Assembly: GCA_044228285.1 (NCBI GenBank) | Contig: JBGAVD010000003.1 | Location: forward strand, 124,001 to 188,000 | Source: JBBATK01 sp044228285 | GTDB lineage: Bacteria > Bacteroidota > Ignavibacteria > Kapaibacteriales > NICIL-2 | Direction: 5' to 3' | Length of the DNA stretch: 64,000 nucleotides | In this document: in pieces, positions 9,380 to 19,462 of the stretch | How the letters are laid out: the number at the start of each line of letters is the position of its first letter | How positions within the stretch are numbered: the first letter of the stretch is position 1 | Notes under the pieces: generated by a model | Told to the model about the DNA's origin: nothing | The model's input: only the letters and a program-made list of their open reading frames with translations | The model's database searches: none | Made by a program: the position numbers and the translations under genes

Positions 9380-9751
9380 ACCTACCATACCCATTCACTG
9401 TTTACCAGCTGCTCGCTTCTCACGGTCGAATCCAATCCCACAATCAAGGCCAGAGGTCACTCATACGATGGTACAGTACAATTGCAGATGCACTGTGATT
9501 TCACAAATCGCTGAACTCGACCATCAACTATTCCACATGCAGCATTTGCTGTGGCCAGAAGCCCTTCGTCTCTCGAAAACGATCAGAAACACGCGCGGAA
9601 GCGGATGAAGGAGGCAATGTCGGCTGTACATCGCTAGAGTACAAGAGTGCCTACTTGGACAGAGGCTTATGCACTAGACAATAGATGCATTTGCCCACAA
9701 TTCCAGAGAACCCGAAATTGGGCTACGCTTCAACCAAAAACGGAATACACC
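9380..9751. other. Intergenic leader of the large sortilin-like gene
   Basis: About 370 bases without a supported gene. A weak promoter-like pair (TTGGAC near 9656, ACAATA 17 bases later) lies within 100 bases of the next start codon. An in-frame upstream TTG (9647) would add 35 residues before the signal peptide and is judged unlikely. Confidence 0.35.
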
Positions 9752-12700
9752 ATGCGTAGTTTCCTCTTCCAATCTCTGCTCAGTCTTACGCTCCTTAGTC
9801 TCGCTTTTCGCATCGCCCCAACGCAGCTTGGGAATGCTGGTGATATGGAATATGAGGAACGGGAGGCAAGAATGGAGTGGGAGCGAAAGAGACTCTGCGA
9901 TCCTGCAACTGGCAAGATCCCAGAACACATGCGTGAATTGGAACTTCAGTTTGCCAAGAACCTCCCAACGCGCGAGTCCATGCAGGGTTCGCACAGGCTG
10001 CTCTCAAACAATTGGTTGCCAACAGGCCCCTACAACATTGGCGGACGTACCAGAGCTGTCGCTATGGATGTCCGCAATGAGAATACGATTTTAGCAGGAC
10101 AAGTATCTGGTGGTGTCTGGAAGTCAACAAATGGCGGAGCAAGTTGGCGTCGAACAAGTGCACCCAACGAAATGCTCTACGTAAGCTGTCTTACCCAAGA
10201 TACACGACCTGGCAAACAAGATATCTGGTATGCTGGTACTGGCGAGTTCTGGGGCAACTCTTCGCAAGTCAACGGCACAGGTATTTATAAGTCCACCGAT
10301 GCAGGCGAAAGTTGGGTCTCACTCAAGGCTACGTACAACTCAACACCAGAATCTTGGGACAATGGATTCGAGTTCGTTTGGCGCATCGTTGTAGACCATA
10401 CCAATACAACTCAGGATGTGGTGTATGCCGCAACAGCTCTAGGTGCTATCAATCGTTCGAGTGACGGTGGTCAAAGCTGGAAAACCACCCTCGGTGCATT
10501 TGCTAATGGCTACGGATATTTTACCGAAGTCGCCATAAGCCCGAGCGGAAAACTCTATGCAACGATTTCGCAGCAGACGTCGCAGACTGGAAGCAGTACC
10601 GTCAAAGGCATCTATCGCTCTGCTGACGGACTTCAATGGACGAACATTTCTCCATCCTTTTTACCTAGTGTTTTCGGACGCATCGCTATTGGTATCGCTC
10701 CCTCTGATGAACAACACGTCTACTTCATCGCTAACACCACTGGCACCGGTTTCCGCTCTGTGGATTTCCGTGGTCGTGAGGAATGGAATTCTCTATGGAA
10801 ATATCAGTATCTCAGCGGTGATGGCACTGGCACTGGAGGCAAGTGGGAAGATCGAAGCCAGAACCTTCCACGCATGGGCGGATTTTTTGGAGACTATCAA
10901 TCACAGGGTAGCTACGACCTTCATGTTCGTGTCCACCCAACCCAACCTAATGTGGTCTTTGTAGGCGGAACCAATCTCTATCGTTCTGATGATGGCTTCA
11001 CGAGCCCAACATGGAACTGGTGTGGAGGCTATGCTCCAGGAACAGGATTTCCATTCTACGAACTCTACCCAAACAATCACCCCGATCAGCATGATCTTAT
11101 ATTCTACCCCTCAAATCCCGATAAAGCTCTGTGCGCATGCGACGGTGGCGTCTTCCGAAGCGACAACGTTCGCGCAGGAACTGTTCAATGGAGCTCGCTC
11201 AACAATGGCTATCAGTGTACACAGTTCTATACCTGTGCTTTGGACAGAGCGAAGAAGAACAGTGTGATGATTGGCGGTCTTCAGGACAACGGTACGGTGT
11301 TTACCAATGCGGTTGATCCGATGAAAGACTGGACCTCACCTGGACGCGGTGATGGCTCATATTGCGCTATCGCTGATGATGGCACCTACTATCTTTCAAG
11401 CCAACAAGGCACTCTTGGTCGTTTTGAGTTGGACTCTGCTGGAAATGTAAAACGCTATGCACGTATCGACCCGGCTGGAGTAATTCGCGATAACTATCTT
11501 TTCATCAATCCTTTCTGTCTGAACCCAACGAACAACAAACAAATGGTACTTCCATACTATCGAAGTATCGTTCGCTTTACAGACCTTAGTGCAGCAGCCT
11601 GGGGTACCTGGCAGAAAGACCCTACGAATACTCTCGGCTGGGATACCTTACCAATTCCACCTTCAACGAAGGTCATTAGCGCAGTAGCTCTCTCGAAAGC
11701 ACCTGCGAATCGACTGTACTATGGCACTGATGATGGTTTCCTGTTTCGTGTTGATGATTGTATGGCAGCAAGTGTGAATCAAAAGAATATAACGGGCTCG
11801 AGCTTCCCTCGAGGCAATATTGAATGCATAGCTGTGAACCCTCACAATGCAGACTCTCTTCTCGTTGTCTTCTCAAACTATCGCATGCAAAGCCTGTTTT
11901 TCAGCTCTGACGGTGGGACAAGCTGGCAGACAGTTGGCGGCAACTTGGAAGGCGCAATAAATGGCGTTGGGAATGGACCTTCCTGTCGATGGGCCTGCTT
12001 CACCTTCGTCAATGGGAAGCCTTTAGTCTATGTCGGCACCAGCGTTGGACTCTACTGCACAGCCCTTCTCAATAGCACCAACACCGTGTGGGTTCAAGAA
12101 GGTGCGTCTAGTATCGGGAATGCCGTGGTGAGTATGATGGACTATCGGGAATCCGACAACTTCATGGCTGTCGCAACACACGGCGCTGGAATGTTCGCTG
12201 GCACTGTGCAGGACCTTCCGCCAGCTCCTGAAGTTCCAGTACTAGAAAGTCCAAACGATAAAGTCCGCGGAGTTCTCGGCTCACAAAACGTAAAATGGAA
12301 AGCATCGCTCAATGCTAATACCTACTCGGTGCAAGTTTCTACAACGCCAGACTTCACAAGCGTCGCCTCGAACCTTGACGCTATTAAGACTCTGAGCGCA
12401 CTTCTTGATAATCTCGCCCAAGGTCGCAAAGACCACTACTGGCGTGTTCGAGCCTATGGCGCAGGTGGAATGAGCGCATACTCGGAAGCGAGAGTCTTTA
12501 CTACTGCAATAGAAGCGCCTACATTGCTCTTACCAGAGGCAGGTGCGAATGGACAACCTATAGATCCTATTCTCAGCTGGACTCAGGTAAACGGAGCCAA
12601 ATCCTATCATCTTCAAGTTTCTACAAGCATCGGTTTTGGTTCTCCAGTAGCAGACACAATCATCAGCGCGAGTGAATTCCAACTGCACAACTTAGCAGCA

Positions 12701-13072
12701 GCAAAACGCTATTTCTGGAGGGTACTAAGTATCGATGCAGACGGTGCAGGAATGTTCTCAGATAATCGAACCTTCGTCACGTCTGGCTCAAACTCTGTTC
12801 GCGACAACACTCTTTGCTCACATCTGCAGTGCGTTCCATCGCCAGTGAAAGACGTGCTCAGTTTGCGTTTCACTATGCCTCGCGCCGAACGTGTACAAGC
12901 CGTCGTTTTGGATAACAGCGGACGTCAAGTTCTCGAGCTCTTTCACCAGAACTTGAGCGCTGGCGACCAAGAGCTACGCAAAGACTGCTCTCTTCTTCCA
13001 AACGGTGTCTATATTGTGCGTCTGTCCAGCCCTTCTGGCTATCAGTCGCTCTCCATTGTGGTGCAGCATTGA
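9752..13072 (+). CDS. Secreted sortilin/BNR-repeat protein with T9SS sorting domain
   Basis: A 1106-residue exported protein. The ATG at 9752 opens a signal peptide (MRSFLFQSLLSLTLLSLAF). Residues of roughly 60-830 are BNR / sortilin-type beta-propeller repeats, seen as repeated S-x-D-G-G-x-x-W motifs such as STNGGASWRR, STDAGESWVS, SSDGGQSWKT and SSDGGTSWQT. Two fibronectin III-like domains (about 835-1015) follow. The final 85 residues form a type A T9SS sorting domain (PSPVKDVLSLRF...GVYIVRL). It is predicted to cross the outer membrane by T9SS and be surface-attached or released. The substrate is unknown; propellers of this type occur in glycosidases and in binding proteins. Confidence 0.9.
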   Translation: MRSFLFQSLLSLTLLSLAFRIAPTQLGNAGDMEYEEREARMEWERKRLCDPATGKIPEHMRELELQFAKNLPTRESMQGSHRLLSNNWLPTGPYNIGGRTRAVAMDVRNENTILAGQVSGGVWKSTNGGASWRRTSAPNEMLYVSCLTQDTRPGKQDIWYAGTGEFWGNSSQVNGTGIYKSTDAGESWVSLKATYNSTPESWDNGFEFVWRIVVDHTNTTQDVVYAATALGAINRSSDGGQSWKTTLGAFANGYGYFTEVAISPSGKLYATISQQTSQTGSSTVKGIYRSADGLQWTNISPSFLPSVFGRIAIGIAPSDEQHVYFIANTTGTGFRSVDFRGREEWNSLWKYQYLSGDGTGTGGKWEDRSQNLPRMGGFFGDYQSQGSYDLHVRVHPTQPNVVFVGGTNLYRSDDGFTSPTWNWCGGYAPGTGFPFYELYPNNHPDQHDLIFYPSNPDKALCACDGGVFRSDNVRAGTVQWSSLNNGYQCTQFYTCALDRAKKNSVMIGGLQDNGTVFTNAVDPMKDWTSPGRGDGSYCAIADDGTYYLSSQQGTLGRFELDSAGNVKRYARIDPAGVIRDNYLFINPFCLNPTNNKQMVLPYYRSIVRFTDLSAAAWGTWQKDPTNTLGWDTLPIPPSTKVISAVALSKAPANRLYYGTDDGFLFRVDDCMAASVNQKNITGSSFPRGNIECIAVNPHNADSLLVVFSNYRMQSLFFSSDGGTSWQTVGGNLEGAINGVGNGPSCRWACFTFVNGKPLVYVGTSVGLYCTALLNSTNTVWVQEGASSIGNAVVSMMDYRESDNFMAVATHGAGMFAGTVQDLPPAPEVPVLESPNDKVRGVLGSQNVKWKASLNANTYSVQVSTTPDFTSVASNLDAIKTLSALLDNLAQGRKDHYWRVRAYGAGGMSAYSEARVFTTAIEAPTLLLPEAGANGQPIDPILSWTQVNGAKSYHLQVSTSIGFGSPVADTIISASEFQLHNLAAAKRYFWRVLSIDADGAGMFSDNRTFVTSGSNSVRDNTLCSHLQCVPSPVKDVLSLRFTMPRAERVQAVVLDNSGRQVLELFHQNLSAGDQELRKDCSLLPNGVYIVRLSSPSGYQSLSIVVQH

Positions 13073-13124
13073 TCAAAAGTTGAGGCTACAGATTCTCGGA
13101 TCGTATCACTCTTACTCTCGACAC

Positions 13125-14291
13125 ATGTCTTCACCTTTTGGTCACAGCCTTCGTTCGCGCTTTGTTTTGCGCGATACCATGACGTTCCTCAACAACGGCT
13201 CTTTCGGTGCTACGCCACGCACGGTTCTCGAGGCTCAGCAGCGATGGCAGCTGCGCTTGGAACAACAACCTCTCGAGTTTGTCAAACGTGTTCTGCCAGT
13301 CGCTCTACGCTCTGCAGCGGCTCGCATGGCCAGCTTCATGAATGCTGAAGCTGAAGACCTCGTCTTCGTTGAGAACGCAAGCACGGGCGTAAGTAACGTG
13401 CTGCACTCGCTGATACCAAAACTCAAAGCTGGTGATGAGCTCCTGACCACATCGCATGTGTACAATGCCATGCGACAATGCATGAAGCACATCTGTTCGC
13501 TAACGCATGCTGTGTACCGCGAAGTTGATGTCCCCTTCCCAACTGAATCATCAGATCAAGTACGGCGTATCCTCCGCGATGCCATCACCGATCGTACTCG
13601 CTTTGTTCTTATTGATCACGTAACCTCACCTACAGGACTCGTCTTTCCTGTCGCTGATATCGTCAAAGATTGTCACGAGAGCGGAGTCCTCGTCCTCATC
13701 GATGGCGCACACGCTCCCGGCATGCTACCCATCGATCTTCAAGCAATCGACGCCGATTGGTACACGGGAAACTTTCACAAGTGGTTGTTCGCTCCTAAAG
13801 GTTCAGCTTTTCTTTGGACGAAGAAGGAGCACCAACCTTGGATGCATCCTGTGGTGATCTCTCACGGTTATATGCAGGGCTACCTTGCGGAGTTTGATTA
13901 CCTAGGCACAAAAGACTGGTCGAGCTATACCACTGCAGTTGACGGCTTAGAGTTTATGGAATCCTTGGGTGTCGACGCTGTACGTAGTTACAACAACGCC
14001 CTTGCCCTTCGCTCACGAGAACTCATGCTCCAAGTCTTGCCTCAGCCTGAGCCTGCTCCAGCATCGATGCTTACAAGTCTTGCTACTATTGTATTACCGC
14101 TTGCAAGCGATGATGCCTTTAATGACGGAGAGAAGATCCACGACCAACTCTGGGATGATTACGGCATTGAAGTTCCTGTGTTTCCTTTCGGCAATCGACT
14201 ACTTCTGCGAACTGCTTCACAAGTGTTTAATGAAGAGTCTGATACCGTTGTTCTCTGCAACGCTCTAAAAGAGTTGTTTCCCCATGCATAA
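13125..14291 (+). CDS. Class V PLP-dependent aminotransferase, isopenicillin N epimerase-like
   Basis: A 388-residue fold-type I PLP enzyme. Motifs are the N-terminal LNNGSFGATP, the cofactor Asp in LIDGAHAPG and the Schiff-base lysine in TGNFHKWLFAPKG. This group includes isopenicillin N epimerases and ergothioneine-type C-S lyases (EgtE), so the reaction is either racemisation/transamination or C-S bond cleavage. The start at 13125 was chosen because earlier in-frame starts lie inside the preceding gene. The RNA methyltransferase start overlaps its stop by eight bases, so the two are translationally coupled. Confidence 0.85.
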   Translation: MSSPFGHSLRSRFVLRDTMTFLNNGSFGATPRTVLEAQQRWQLRLEQQPLEFVKRVLPVALRSAAARMASFMNAEAEDLVFVENASTGVSNVLHSLIPKLKAGDELLTTSHVYNAMRQCMKHICSLTHAVYREVDVPFPTESSDQVRRILRDAITDRTRFVLIDHVTSPTGLVFPVADIVKDCHESGVLVLIDGAHAPGMLPIDLQAIDADWYTGNFHKWLFAPKGSAFLWTKKEHQPWMHPVVISHGYMQGYLAEFDYLGTKDWSSYTTAVDGLEFMESLGVDAVRSYNNALALRSRELMLQVLPQPEPAPASMLTSLATIVLPLASDDAFNDGEKIHDQLWDDYGIEVPVFPFGNRLLLRTASQVFNEESDTVVLCNALKELFPHA

Positions 14292-14829
14292 GCTAAGGCA
14301 TGACGAGATATTAGCTCAAAGACTCAGCATTGAAGAGGCTCATGAGCTTCCACGACACCCAGTTTCGGTTCTTCTGACAAATGTGCGCAGCCTGTACAAT
14401 GTTGGATCTATCTTTCGCAGCTGTGATGCTGCTCGCGTCGAAGAGCTGATTCTTTGCGGCTTCACCCCACATCCGCCTCGGAAGGAGATCAGCAAGACTG
14501 CTCTGGGTGCGGTCGACACCGTGCCGCATCGCTACTTTAAGAGTGAGTTGGATGCGATCAAAGATCTGCGAGACAAGGGGCGACGTATCATCGCCGTTGA
14601 ACTGACGGATAGTGCTCGTGCCTACGATCAGTTGCTCGCCACAGACTTCCCCTGCTGTCTGATTCTCGGCAACGAGTTAACTGGCATTGATGATGAAGTG
14701 CTCAAGCAGTGCGACGACAGTATAATGATTCCCATGTTTGGCGTTAAACACTCTCTCAATGTATCAGTCGCTGCCGGCATAGCAATGTTTGAAGCCGTAC
14801 GCCTGTGCAAGCAGTTCAGCTCTCATTGA
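14284..14829 (+). CDS. SpoU/TrmH-family RNA 2'-O-ribose methyltransferase
   Basis: A 181-residue SPOUT methyltransferase. The three family motifs are present: VRSLYNVGSIFRSCDAA (motif 1, about residue 34), CLILGNELTGI (motif 2, about 126) and IPMFGVKHSLNVSVAAGIAMFE (motif 3, about 150). It uses SAM to methylate a ribose in tRNA or rRNA. The short length without an N-terminal substrate-binding domain matches TrmH-like or TrmL-like enzymes; the target nucleotide cannot be told. It is coupled to the upstream aminotransferase. Confidence 0.9.
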   Translation: MHKLRHDEILAQRLSIEEAHELPRHPVSVLLTNVRSLYNVGSIFRSCDAARVEELILCGFTPHPPRKEISKTALGAVDTVPHRYFKSELDAIKDLRDKGRRIIAVELTDSARAYDQLLATDFPCCLILGNELTGIDDEVLKQCDDSIMIPMFGVKHSLNVSVAAGIAMFEAVRLCKQFSSH

Positions 14830-14999
14830 TGTATGAGCAAGAGTTCTTGATAGTGATCGCTCATAGAGTGCGAAAGATCTACCAGCGTGCTCACCTGAGG
14901 GGGACGGCAGACCGCGAAGCGGAATGCATGAAGATGAAATCTCTGCAAGATGAAATTTCTGCGTGTGTTCTTTGCAATGGTGCAGACCTCGTGAGTTGA

Positions 15000-15764
15000 C
15001 TAGTGTCGAGCAACACCACCATCAACATTAATGGTTTGTCCGGTAATGATTCCCGAGGCTGGCAACGCAAGAAAGGCAACGACATTTGCGATGTCATGTG
15101 GTTCATCAGCACGGTGGACACTTTGTGCGGGCAAGATGTGCTGGAGAATAGAGCTCGAGATTGGCGAGTCCGTTGCGCGTTGCGTTGCCGTCAAACCAAC
15201 GGTAATCGTGTTCACAGTGATACCGTACTTTCCTACTTCTGCAGCAAGAGAGCGCGTAAAACCGATCATTCCCATTTTAGCTGTGGCGTAGTGACTGAGG
15301 TATGGTGTGCCGAGCCAGACGGTGTCGGACGACAAAGTAATAATCCTACCAAACTGTCCTTGCTTCATCACAGGCACAACAGCATGAGCTGTAAGAAAGA
15401 GCGAGTCGAGACTCACACTCATCATGCGCTTCCATTGGTCAAAGCGCAAGAGTTCAAAGGGCTCTTCTTCATAGATGCCTACATTGTGCACGAGGATGTC
15501 GATACGGCCAAACTCATCGCGAATGCGCTGCACTATTGATCGCACTTCTGCCTCGTTTGTAAGGTCACCTTGATAGGCTTTGACATGTGGCGTGATGGCA
15601 CGCACCGCCTCGACAGTTTCAGACGCGTCGGCGATATCGGCTATGACAATATGCGCACCTTCCTCTGCCAGTCGCTCGCAAAAAGCGCGACCATTTCCAA
15701 GAGCTGCGCCTGTTACAAGGGCGACTCGATCACGTAATCCGCGTTCAAATGTGTGAAGCTGCAT
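15000..15764 (-). CDS. Short-chain dehydrogenase/reductase
   Basis: A 254-residue classical SDR. The cofactor site TGAALGNG is at residues 18-25, with Asp at the end of beta-2 (IADIAD) suggesting NAD(H) preference. The catalytic residues are Ser145/146 in ITLSSD, Tyr159 and Lys163 in YATAK. The C-terminus has the typical ITGQTINVDGG. Similar enzymes range from FabG ketoacyl reductases to sugar or steroid dehydrogenases, so the substrate is unknown. It stands alone between the convergent RNA methyltransferase and the downstream end of the scpB operon. Confidence 0.88.
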   Translation of the reverse strand: MQLHTFERGLRDRVALVTGAALGNGRAFCERLAEEGAHIVIADIADASETVEAVRAITPHVKAYQGDLTNEAEVRSIVQRIRDEFGRIDILVHNVGIYEEEPFELLRFDQWKRMMSVSLDSLFLTAHAVVPVMKQGQFGRIITLSSDTVWLGTPYLSHYATAKMGMIGFTRSLAAEVGKYGITVNTITVGLTATQRATDSPISSSILQHILPAQSVHRADEPHDIANVVAFLALPASGIITGQTINVDGGVARH

Positions 15765-16013
15765 AGCTGTTTGTGGTTAATGAGAAGTCAATATTTACTG
15801 TATCGAGTAACATTTTTATCGCGTGCACCTCGCACGCTCATGCATCAGAGATGATGTCGACGCCAACAGAGAGTGGAAGCGAAACTTGGTCTACAAGCAG
15901 GGCTACAGCTTTTGCTTTTGTCTTCGCATCAGTCTTTGCTTCAGCCGTTGCAGCCTGCGGCTGCCGTCTCCGCAAGAAGGCACTTCCAAGTACACTCTTC
16001 CGTAAACGAAATC

Positions 16014-17018
16014 TTACTGTGCTTCTTGAGATCCTTCGTCTGGACTTAGCTCTGGCTGATCATTCTGTGACACTGCCTCAGCCTCTTTCTCAGCCTCATC
16101 GTGTTGATGATGACTTTCCTCAATCTTGTGTTCGTTGTCTACCAAGGATTGAATCTTCTCAAGCAGTTCGCTCGACGTAGTCTTCACCGAGATATCCAAG
16201 CCACTAGCAAGCTCTTGCGCCTTGTTCTGGAAGAGATCATCGAGCTCGCGAAGCTTTGGTAGATCCTTTGTGGAGTGCAGACCAAACATTCGGAGGAAGT
16301 CGTCCGTTGTACCATACAACAAAGGCTTTCCAGGAGCATCAGATCGTCCCGCAAGAGTCACAAGATTCTTCTCAACAAGCGAGTTAATTACTTCATTCGA
16401 GTTAATTCCACGGATCGCCTCAATCTCTGGCTTTGAGATTGGTTGCTTGTAAGCGATGATCGCCAATGCTTCCAAGGCAGCTTGTGAGAGACGTCGTTTG
16501 TTCCTTGACTTCAGCAAACGCGCCACAACCTCACCGAATTCCGAAGTCGTTGCAAACTGCAATCCACCTGCGATGCGTACCACGCGATACGGACGTTCGG
16601 TGGTGTTCAACGACTCGTTGATCTCATCAGCAAGTTCGAGAATGAGTGTGCTCAACTCTGCGAGTTCTGGTAGGCCCCGCTTCTTTGCTAAGGACTCTTT
16701 CTTTGCAGCTTTGGTTGGAGCTGCTACCGGAGTCTCGGCCTCTGCGCCTTCTTCTGCTCCTTCAGCCTTGACTGTATCAGGTGCAGCCTGCGCTTCATCC
16801 GACACAATCGTAACGTCTGCTTCAATAAGATCGAGTGGCTGCGTATCATTCGCTGGATTCTTCGCGTCGTCAACCTCCGTGTACAAGCCATCCTCCATAA
16901 TCAACACCTTGTACAAGGTGCGCATGGTCAGTGGCTCGTCACTGGCAAAAATCAATGCCTCTAGAGTGTTACGTTGGGACTCACGTGAAAGAGTAAGGAA
17001 AAAGGGAATGTTCTTCAT
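16014..17018 (-). CDS. scpB: Segregation and condensation protein B with insertion and acidic tail
   Basis: ScpB joins ScpA and Smc in the bacterial condensin complex. The two winged-helix parts are recognisable: RNTLEALIFASDEPLTMRTLYKVL at residues 17-40, then PYRVVRIAGGLQFATTSEF and SQAALEALAIIAYKQPISKPEIEAIRG. At 334 residues it is much longer than the usual 180-200. The excess is a roughly 75-residue Ala/Glu/Lys-rich insertion after the first helix pair (about 45-120) and a charged C-terminal tail (about 275-334). It lies 204 bases downstream of scpA on the same strand, in the order alr-scpA-scpB. Confidence 0.92.
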   Translation of the reverse strand: MKNIPFFLTLSRESQRNTLEALIFASDEPLTMRTLYKVLIMEDGLYTEVDDAKNPANDTQPLDLIEADVTIVSDEAQAAPDTVKAEGAEEGAEAETPVAAPTKAAKKESLAKKRGLPELAELSTLILELADEINESLNTTERPYRVVRIAGGLQFATTSEFGEVVARLLKSRNKRRLSQAALEALAIIAYKQPISKPEIEAIRGINSNEVINSLVEKNLVTLAGRSDAPGKPLLYGTTDDFLRMFGLHSTKDLPKLRELDDLFQNKAQELASGLDISVKTTSSELLEKIQSLVDNEHKIEESHHQHDEAEKEAEAVSQNDQPELSPDEGSQEAQ

Positions 17019-17222
17019 GAAATCTTCGGGACAATAAAGTTCAGCACTACTAAAAGACTAACAAGACCAACAAGAAACCAGCTCTCTCATCAAGCTCGAA
17101 CATCGGCAATCGCGTTCGTCTCAAGCTGAGATCCTTCAAAGAATACGATCTAGACTCATCGCAAAGACTCTAACAAACTCTGGAATAGACTCACCTACAT
17201 CAGGAATACCCCAGATCCAAGA

Positions 17223-18353
17223 CTAGGCTTCATCAGCCTCGTCTTCAAACTCATCATCAGACTCTTCATCAGTCTCATCAGACTCATCATCAGAATCGTC
17301 ATCAGAATCATCATCAGACTCGTCATCAGAATCGTCATCAGAATCGTCATCAGAATCATCTTCGGACTCCTCTTCAGTCATATCAGTGTCTGCTTGCGCC
17401 ATCGTGGCAACGTCATCACCTGAGGATTCGGTCTCATCGGCACTCGCATCGGCACCTGCATCTGAAACTTCAGCAGACAACGCTTCTGCGCGCATTTGTG
17501 AGAGCATTTCATGCTCGTCAACAACAGCGGCTGCCGTATCGTCACTACTCACGATATGGAGCGGGTGCAAGACTTCTTCCAGAAGTTTCGTTTCGATGAT
17601 GTCTTCGTAGGGCACAATCTCGATATCATCAAAGTTTTCGTTTTGACGAATAGAGATAATTTGGTTCTTCGACATTTCCAGCATGGCCAAGAAGGTAACC
17701 ACGATATAGAGTCGAGGTTTATCTGTCACAAGGTTCATGAAGCTCAAGCGACGTTCAGTGCGAATGCGCATGAGAATATTTTCTGTTTGCTCTTCAATCG
17801 TAATCGGGTAGAGCTGAACCGTATGCAGAGTGATTTGCGCGGGACGTCGCTCCAGAGCTTTCTTGAAGGCAGCGAGCAAATCGAAGAGAGTAGCGTTCTT
17901 GTATTCTTCTTCGCTCTCAGCTTTAGCATCAGCATCGAAGACCTGACGATAGTACACATAGCGCTGGGCATCTTCACGAGATGAAAACTCGCGCGATACT
18001 TCCTTGTATTGTGAGTACTGTAGCAGCTGTTGAACAAGCTCATTACGAGGATCTTCGCCTGGCAGTTCTTCCCCACTATCATCTACAGCCTTTGGCAGCA
18101 ACATGCGAACCTTGATTTGCATGAGGGATGAGGCCATAACGAGGAACTCACCAGCCAATTCAAGGTCGAAGAGCTGCATGAGACGTATGAAATCCAAGAA
18201 CTCACGGGTAATACGAGCTATGGGAATATCATAGATATCCAGCTCATCACGTTTAATGAAGAACAAGAGAAGGTCGAGCGGACCTTCAAAATTTGGCAGC
18301 TTGATTGTATACATTTCGAGACTCGTATTTTTCAGCACGTTGTTCACCATCAT
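17223..18353 (-). CDS. scpA: Segregation and condensation protein A with long acidic Ser/Asp tail
   Basis: The kleisin subunit of the Smc-ScpAB condensin. The family N-terminus LPNFEGPLDLLLFFIKRDELDIYDIPIARIT is at about residues 18-50, and the C-terminal winged helix region (FLAMLEMSKNQIISIRQNENFDDIEI) is at about 212-240. After this, residues of about 260-376 are extra. They end in a nearly pure Asp/Ser/Glu tract of repeated DDSDDDSDDES units, encoded by short GAATCGTCATCA-type DNA repeats. The start at 18353 overlaps the alr stop (ATGA); a second Met at 18314 directly before the conserved region is also possible. Confidence 0.92.
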   Translation of the reverse strand: MMVNNVLKNTSLEMYTIKLPNFEGPLDLLLFFIKRDELDIYDIPIARITREFLDFIRLMQLFDLELAGEFLVMASSLMQIKVRMLLPKAVDDSGEELPGEDPRNELVQQLLQYSQYKEVSREFSSREDAQRYVYYRQVFDADAKAESEEEYKNATLFDLLAAFKKALERRPAQITLHTVQLYPITIEEQTENILMRIRTERRLSFMNLVTDKPRLYIVVTFLAMLEMSKNQIISIRQNENFDDIEIVPYEDIIETKLLEEVLHPLHIVSSDDTAAAVVDEHEMLSQMRAEALSAEVSDAGADASADETESSGDDVATMAQADTDMTEEESEDDSDDDSDDDSDDESDDDSDDDSDDESDETDEESDDEFEDEADEA

Positions 18354-19462
18354 GCCCTTGATTCTGCTTCTACTACCATTCGCGGAACACGCGATGTGAT
18401 CATGGAGGTGACTTCATAGGGAATGGTATTCATCAGATTCGCCAGTTCCCAAGCGGTCACTTCCTCACTGCCTTGTCGGCCCAGCAGAACGACTTCGTCG
18501 CCAAGCTGCACCTCTTCATCACCAACATCGATCATACACTCATCCATACAGATAGCGCCAACCACAGGAAATCGCTTTCCATGGAGCAGGCACTCGGCTT
18601 TTTGGGTCAGAATACGCGAGTATCCATCACCATAGCCAATGGGAACCGTTGCAATAGTCGTTGCTTTCTCAGTTCGATACTTCCGACCATAGCTCACTGA
18701 TTCACCGGCCTCTATGCGTCGCAGAGCGTTCACACGAGTGCGCAATCGCAATACGGGTTGTAGATGCGAGTGCTCAACGTGTGCAGGGCTAATGCCATAC
18801 AGCGATAAGCCAACTCTAATCACATTAAAGTGAGACTGAGGGTGATTGAACAAAGCTCCACTATTAGCAGCGTGAACATAGGCAAACTCAAAGCCAGCTG
18901 AGCGTAGGTCTGAGATGCAGCTGTTGAACACTTCAAGCTGCTGCATAGTAAAACTGATGTCAATATCATCGCTGGACGCGAAGTGCGTACAGATACCAAT
19001 GATGTCAATATTCGTAAACGGCCGGCAGGCTTCCATAAAGGCGACTGCTTCAGACGGTTCAATGCCATCGCGACGCATACCCGTATCGATATACAAGTGC
19101 GCTTTTAGACGAACACCTTGTCGTTCCGCTTCCAGATCAAAATCCTTCATGATCTGCAACGAGCAAGCAACCATTTGCAAGTCGCATTCACAGAACTTCT
19201 CTGCGTCATAGATGTCGGGCGGCATCATTACCACGATTGGCTTTGTGATACGAGCCAACCTTAGAGCCACTCCCTCATACATAACTGCCACACCAAAGAA
19301 GTCAATCTGACTCTCAATAATACGTGCAACGTCGATCATACCATGACCATAGGCATTCGCCTTGACCATTGCCATGATTCCTGATGACGGAGCTTTCGAG
19401 CGAATAACCCGAAGGTTATTGTTCAAGGCCGAACGACTGATTTCTGCAACGGTAGAACGCAA
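18350..19462 (-). CDS. alr: Alanine racemase
   Basis: A 370-residue fold-type III PLP enzyme that interconverts L- and D-alanine for peptidoglycan. The PLP-lysine motif VKANAYGHG places Lys at about residue 34. The catalytic Tyr region ESVSYGRKYRT and the VPIGYGDGYSR motif are intact. The length matches the family. It is the first gene of an operon with scpA (4-base overlap) and scpB. It is divergent from tatD, with 253 bases between that hold the promoters. Confidence 0.95.
   Translation of the reverse strand: MRSTVAEISRSALNNNLRVIRSKAPSSGIMAMVKANAYGHGMIDVARIIESQIDFFGVAVMYEGVALRLARITKPIVVMMPPDIYDAEKFCECDLQMVACSLQIMKDFDLEAERQGVRLKAHLYIDTGMRRDGIEPSEAVAFMEACRPFTNIDIIGICTHFASSDDIDISFTMQQLEVFNSCISDLRSAGFEFAYVHAANSGALFNHPQSHFNVIRVGLSLYGISPAHVEHSHLQPVLRLRTRVNALRRIEAGESVSYGRKYRTEKATTIATVPIGYGDGYSRILTQKAECLLHGKRFPVVGAICMDECMIDVGDEEVQLGDEVVLLGRQGSEEVTAWELANLMNTIPYEVTSMITSRVPRMVVEAESRA

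Noticed and set aside
15773..16180. A 135-codon plus-strand ORF opposite the scpB end
   Set aside because: It has no ribosome-binding site and overlaps scpB in antisense.
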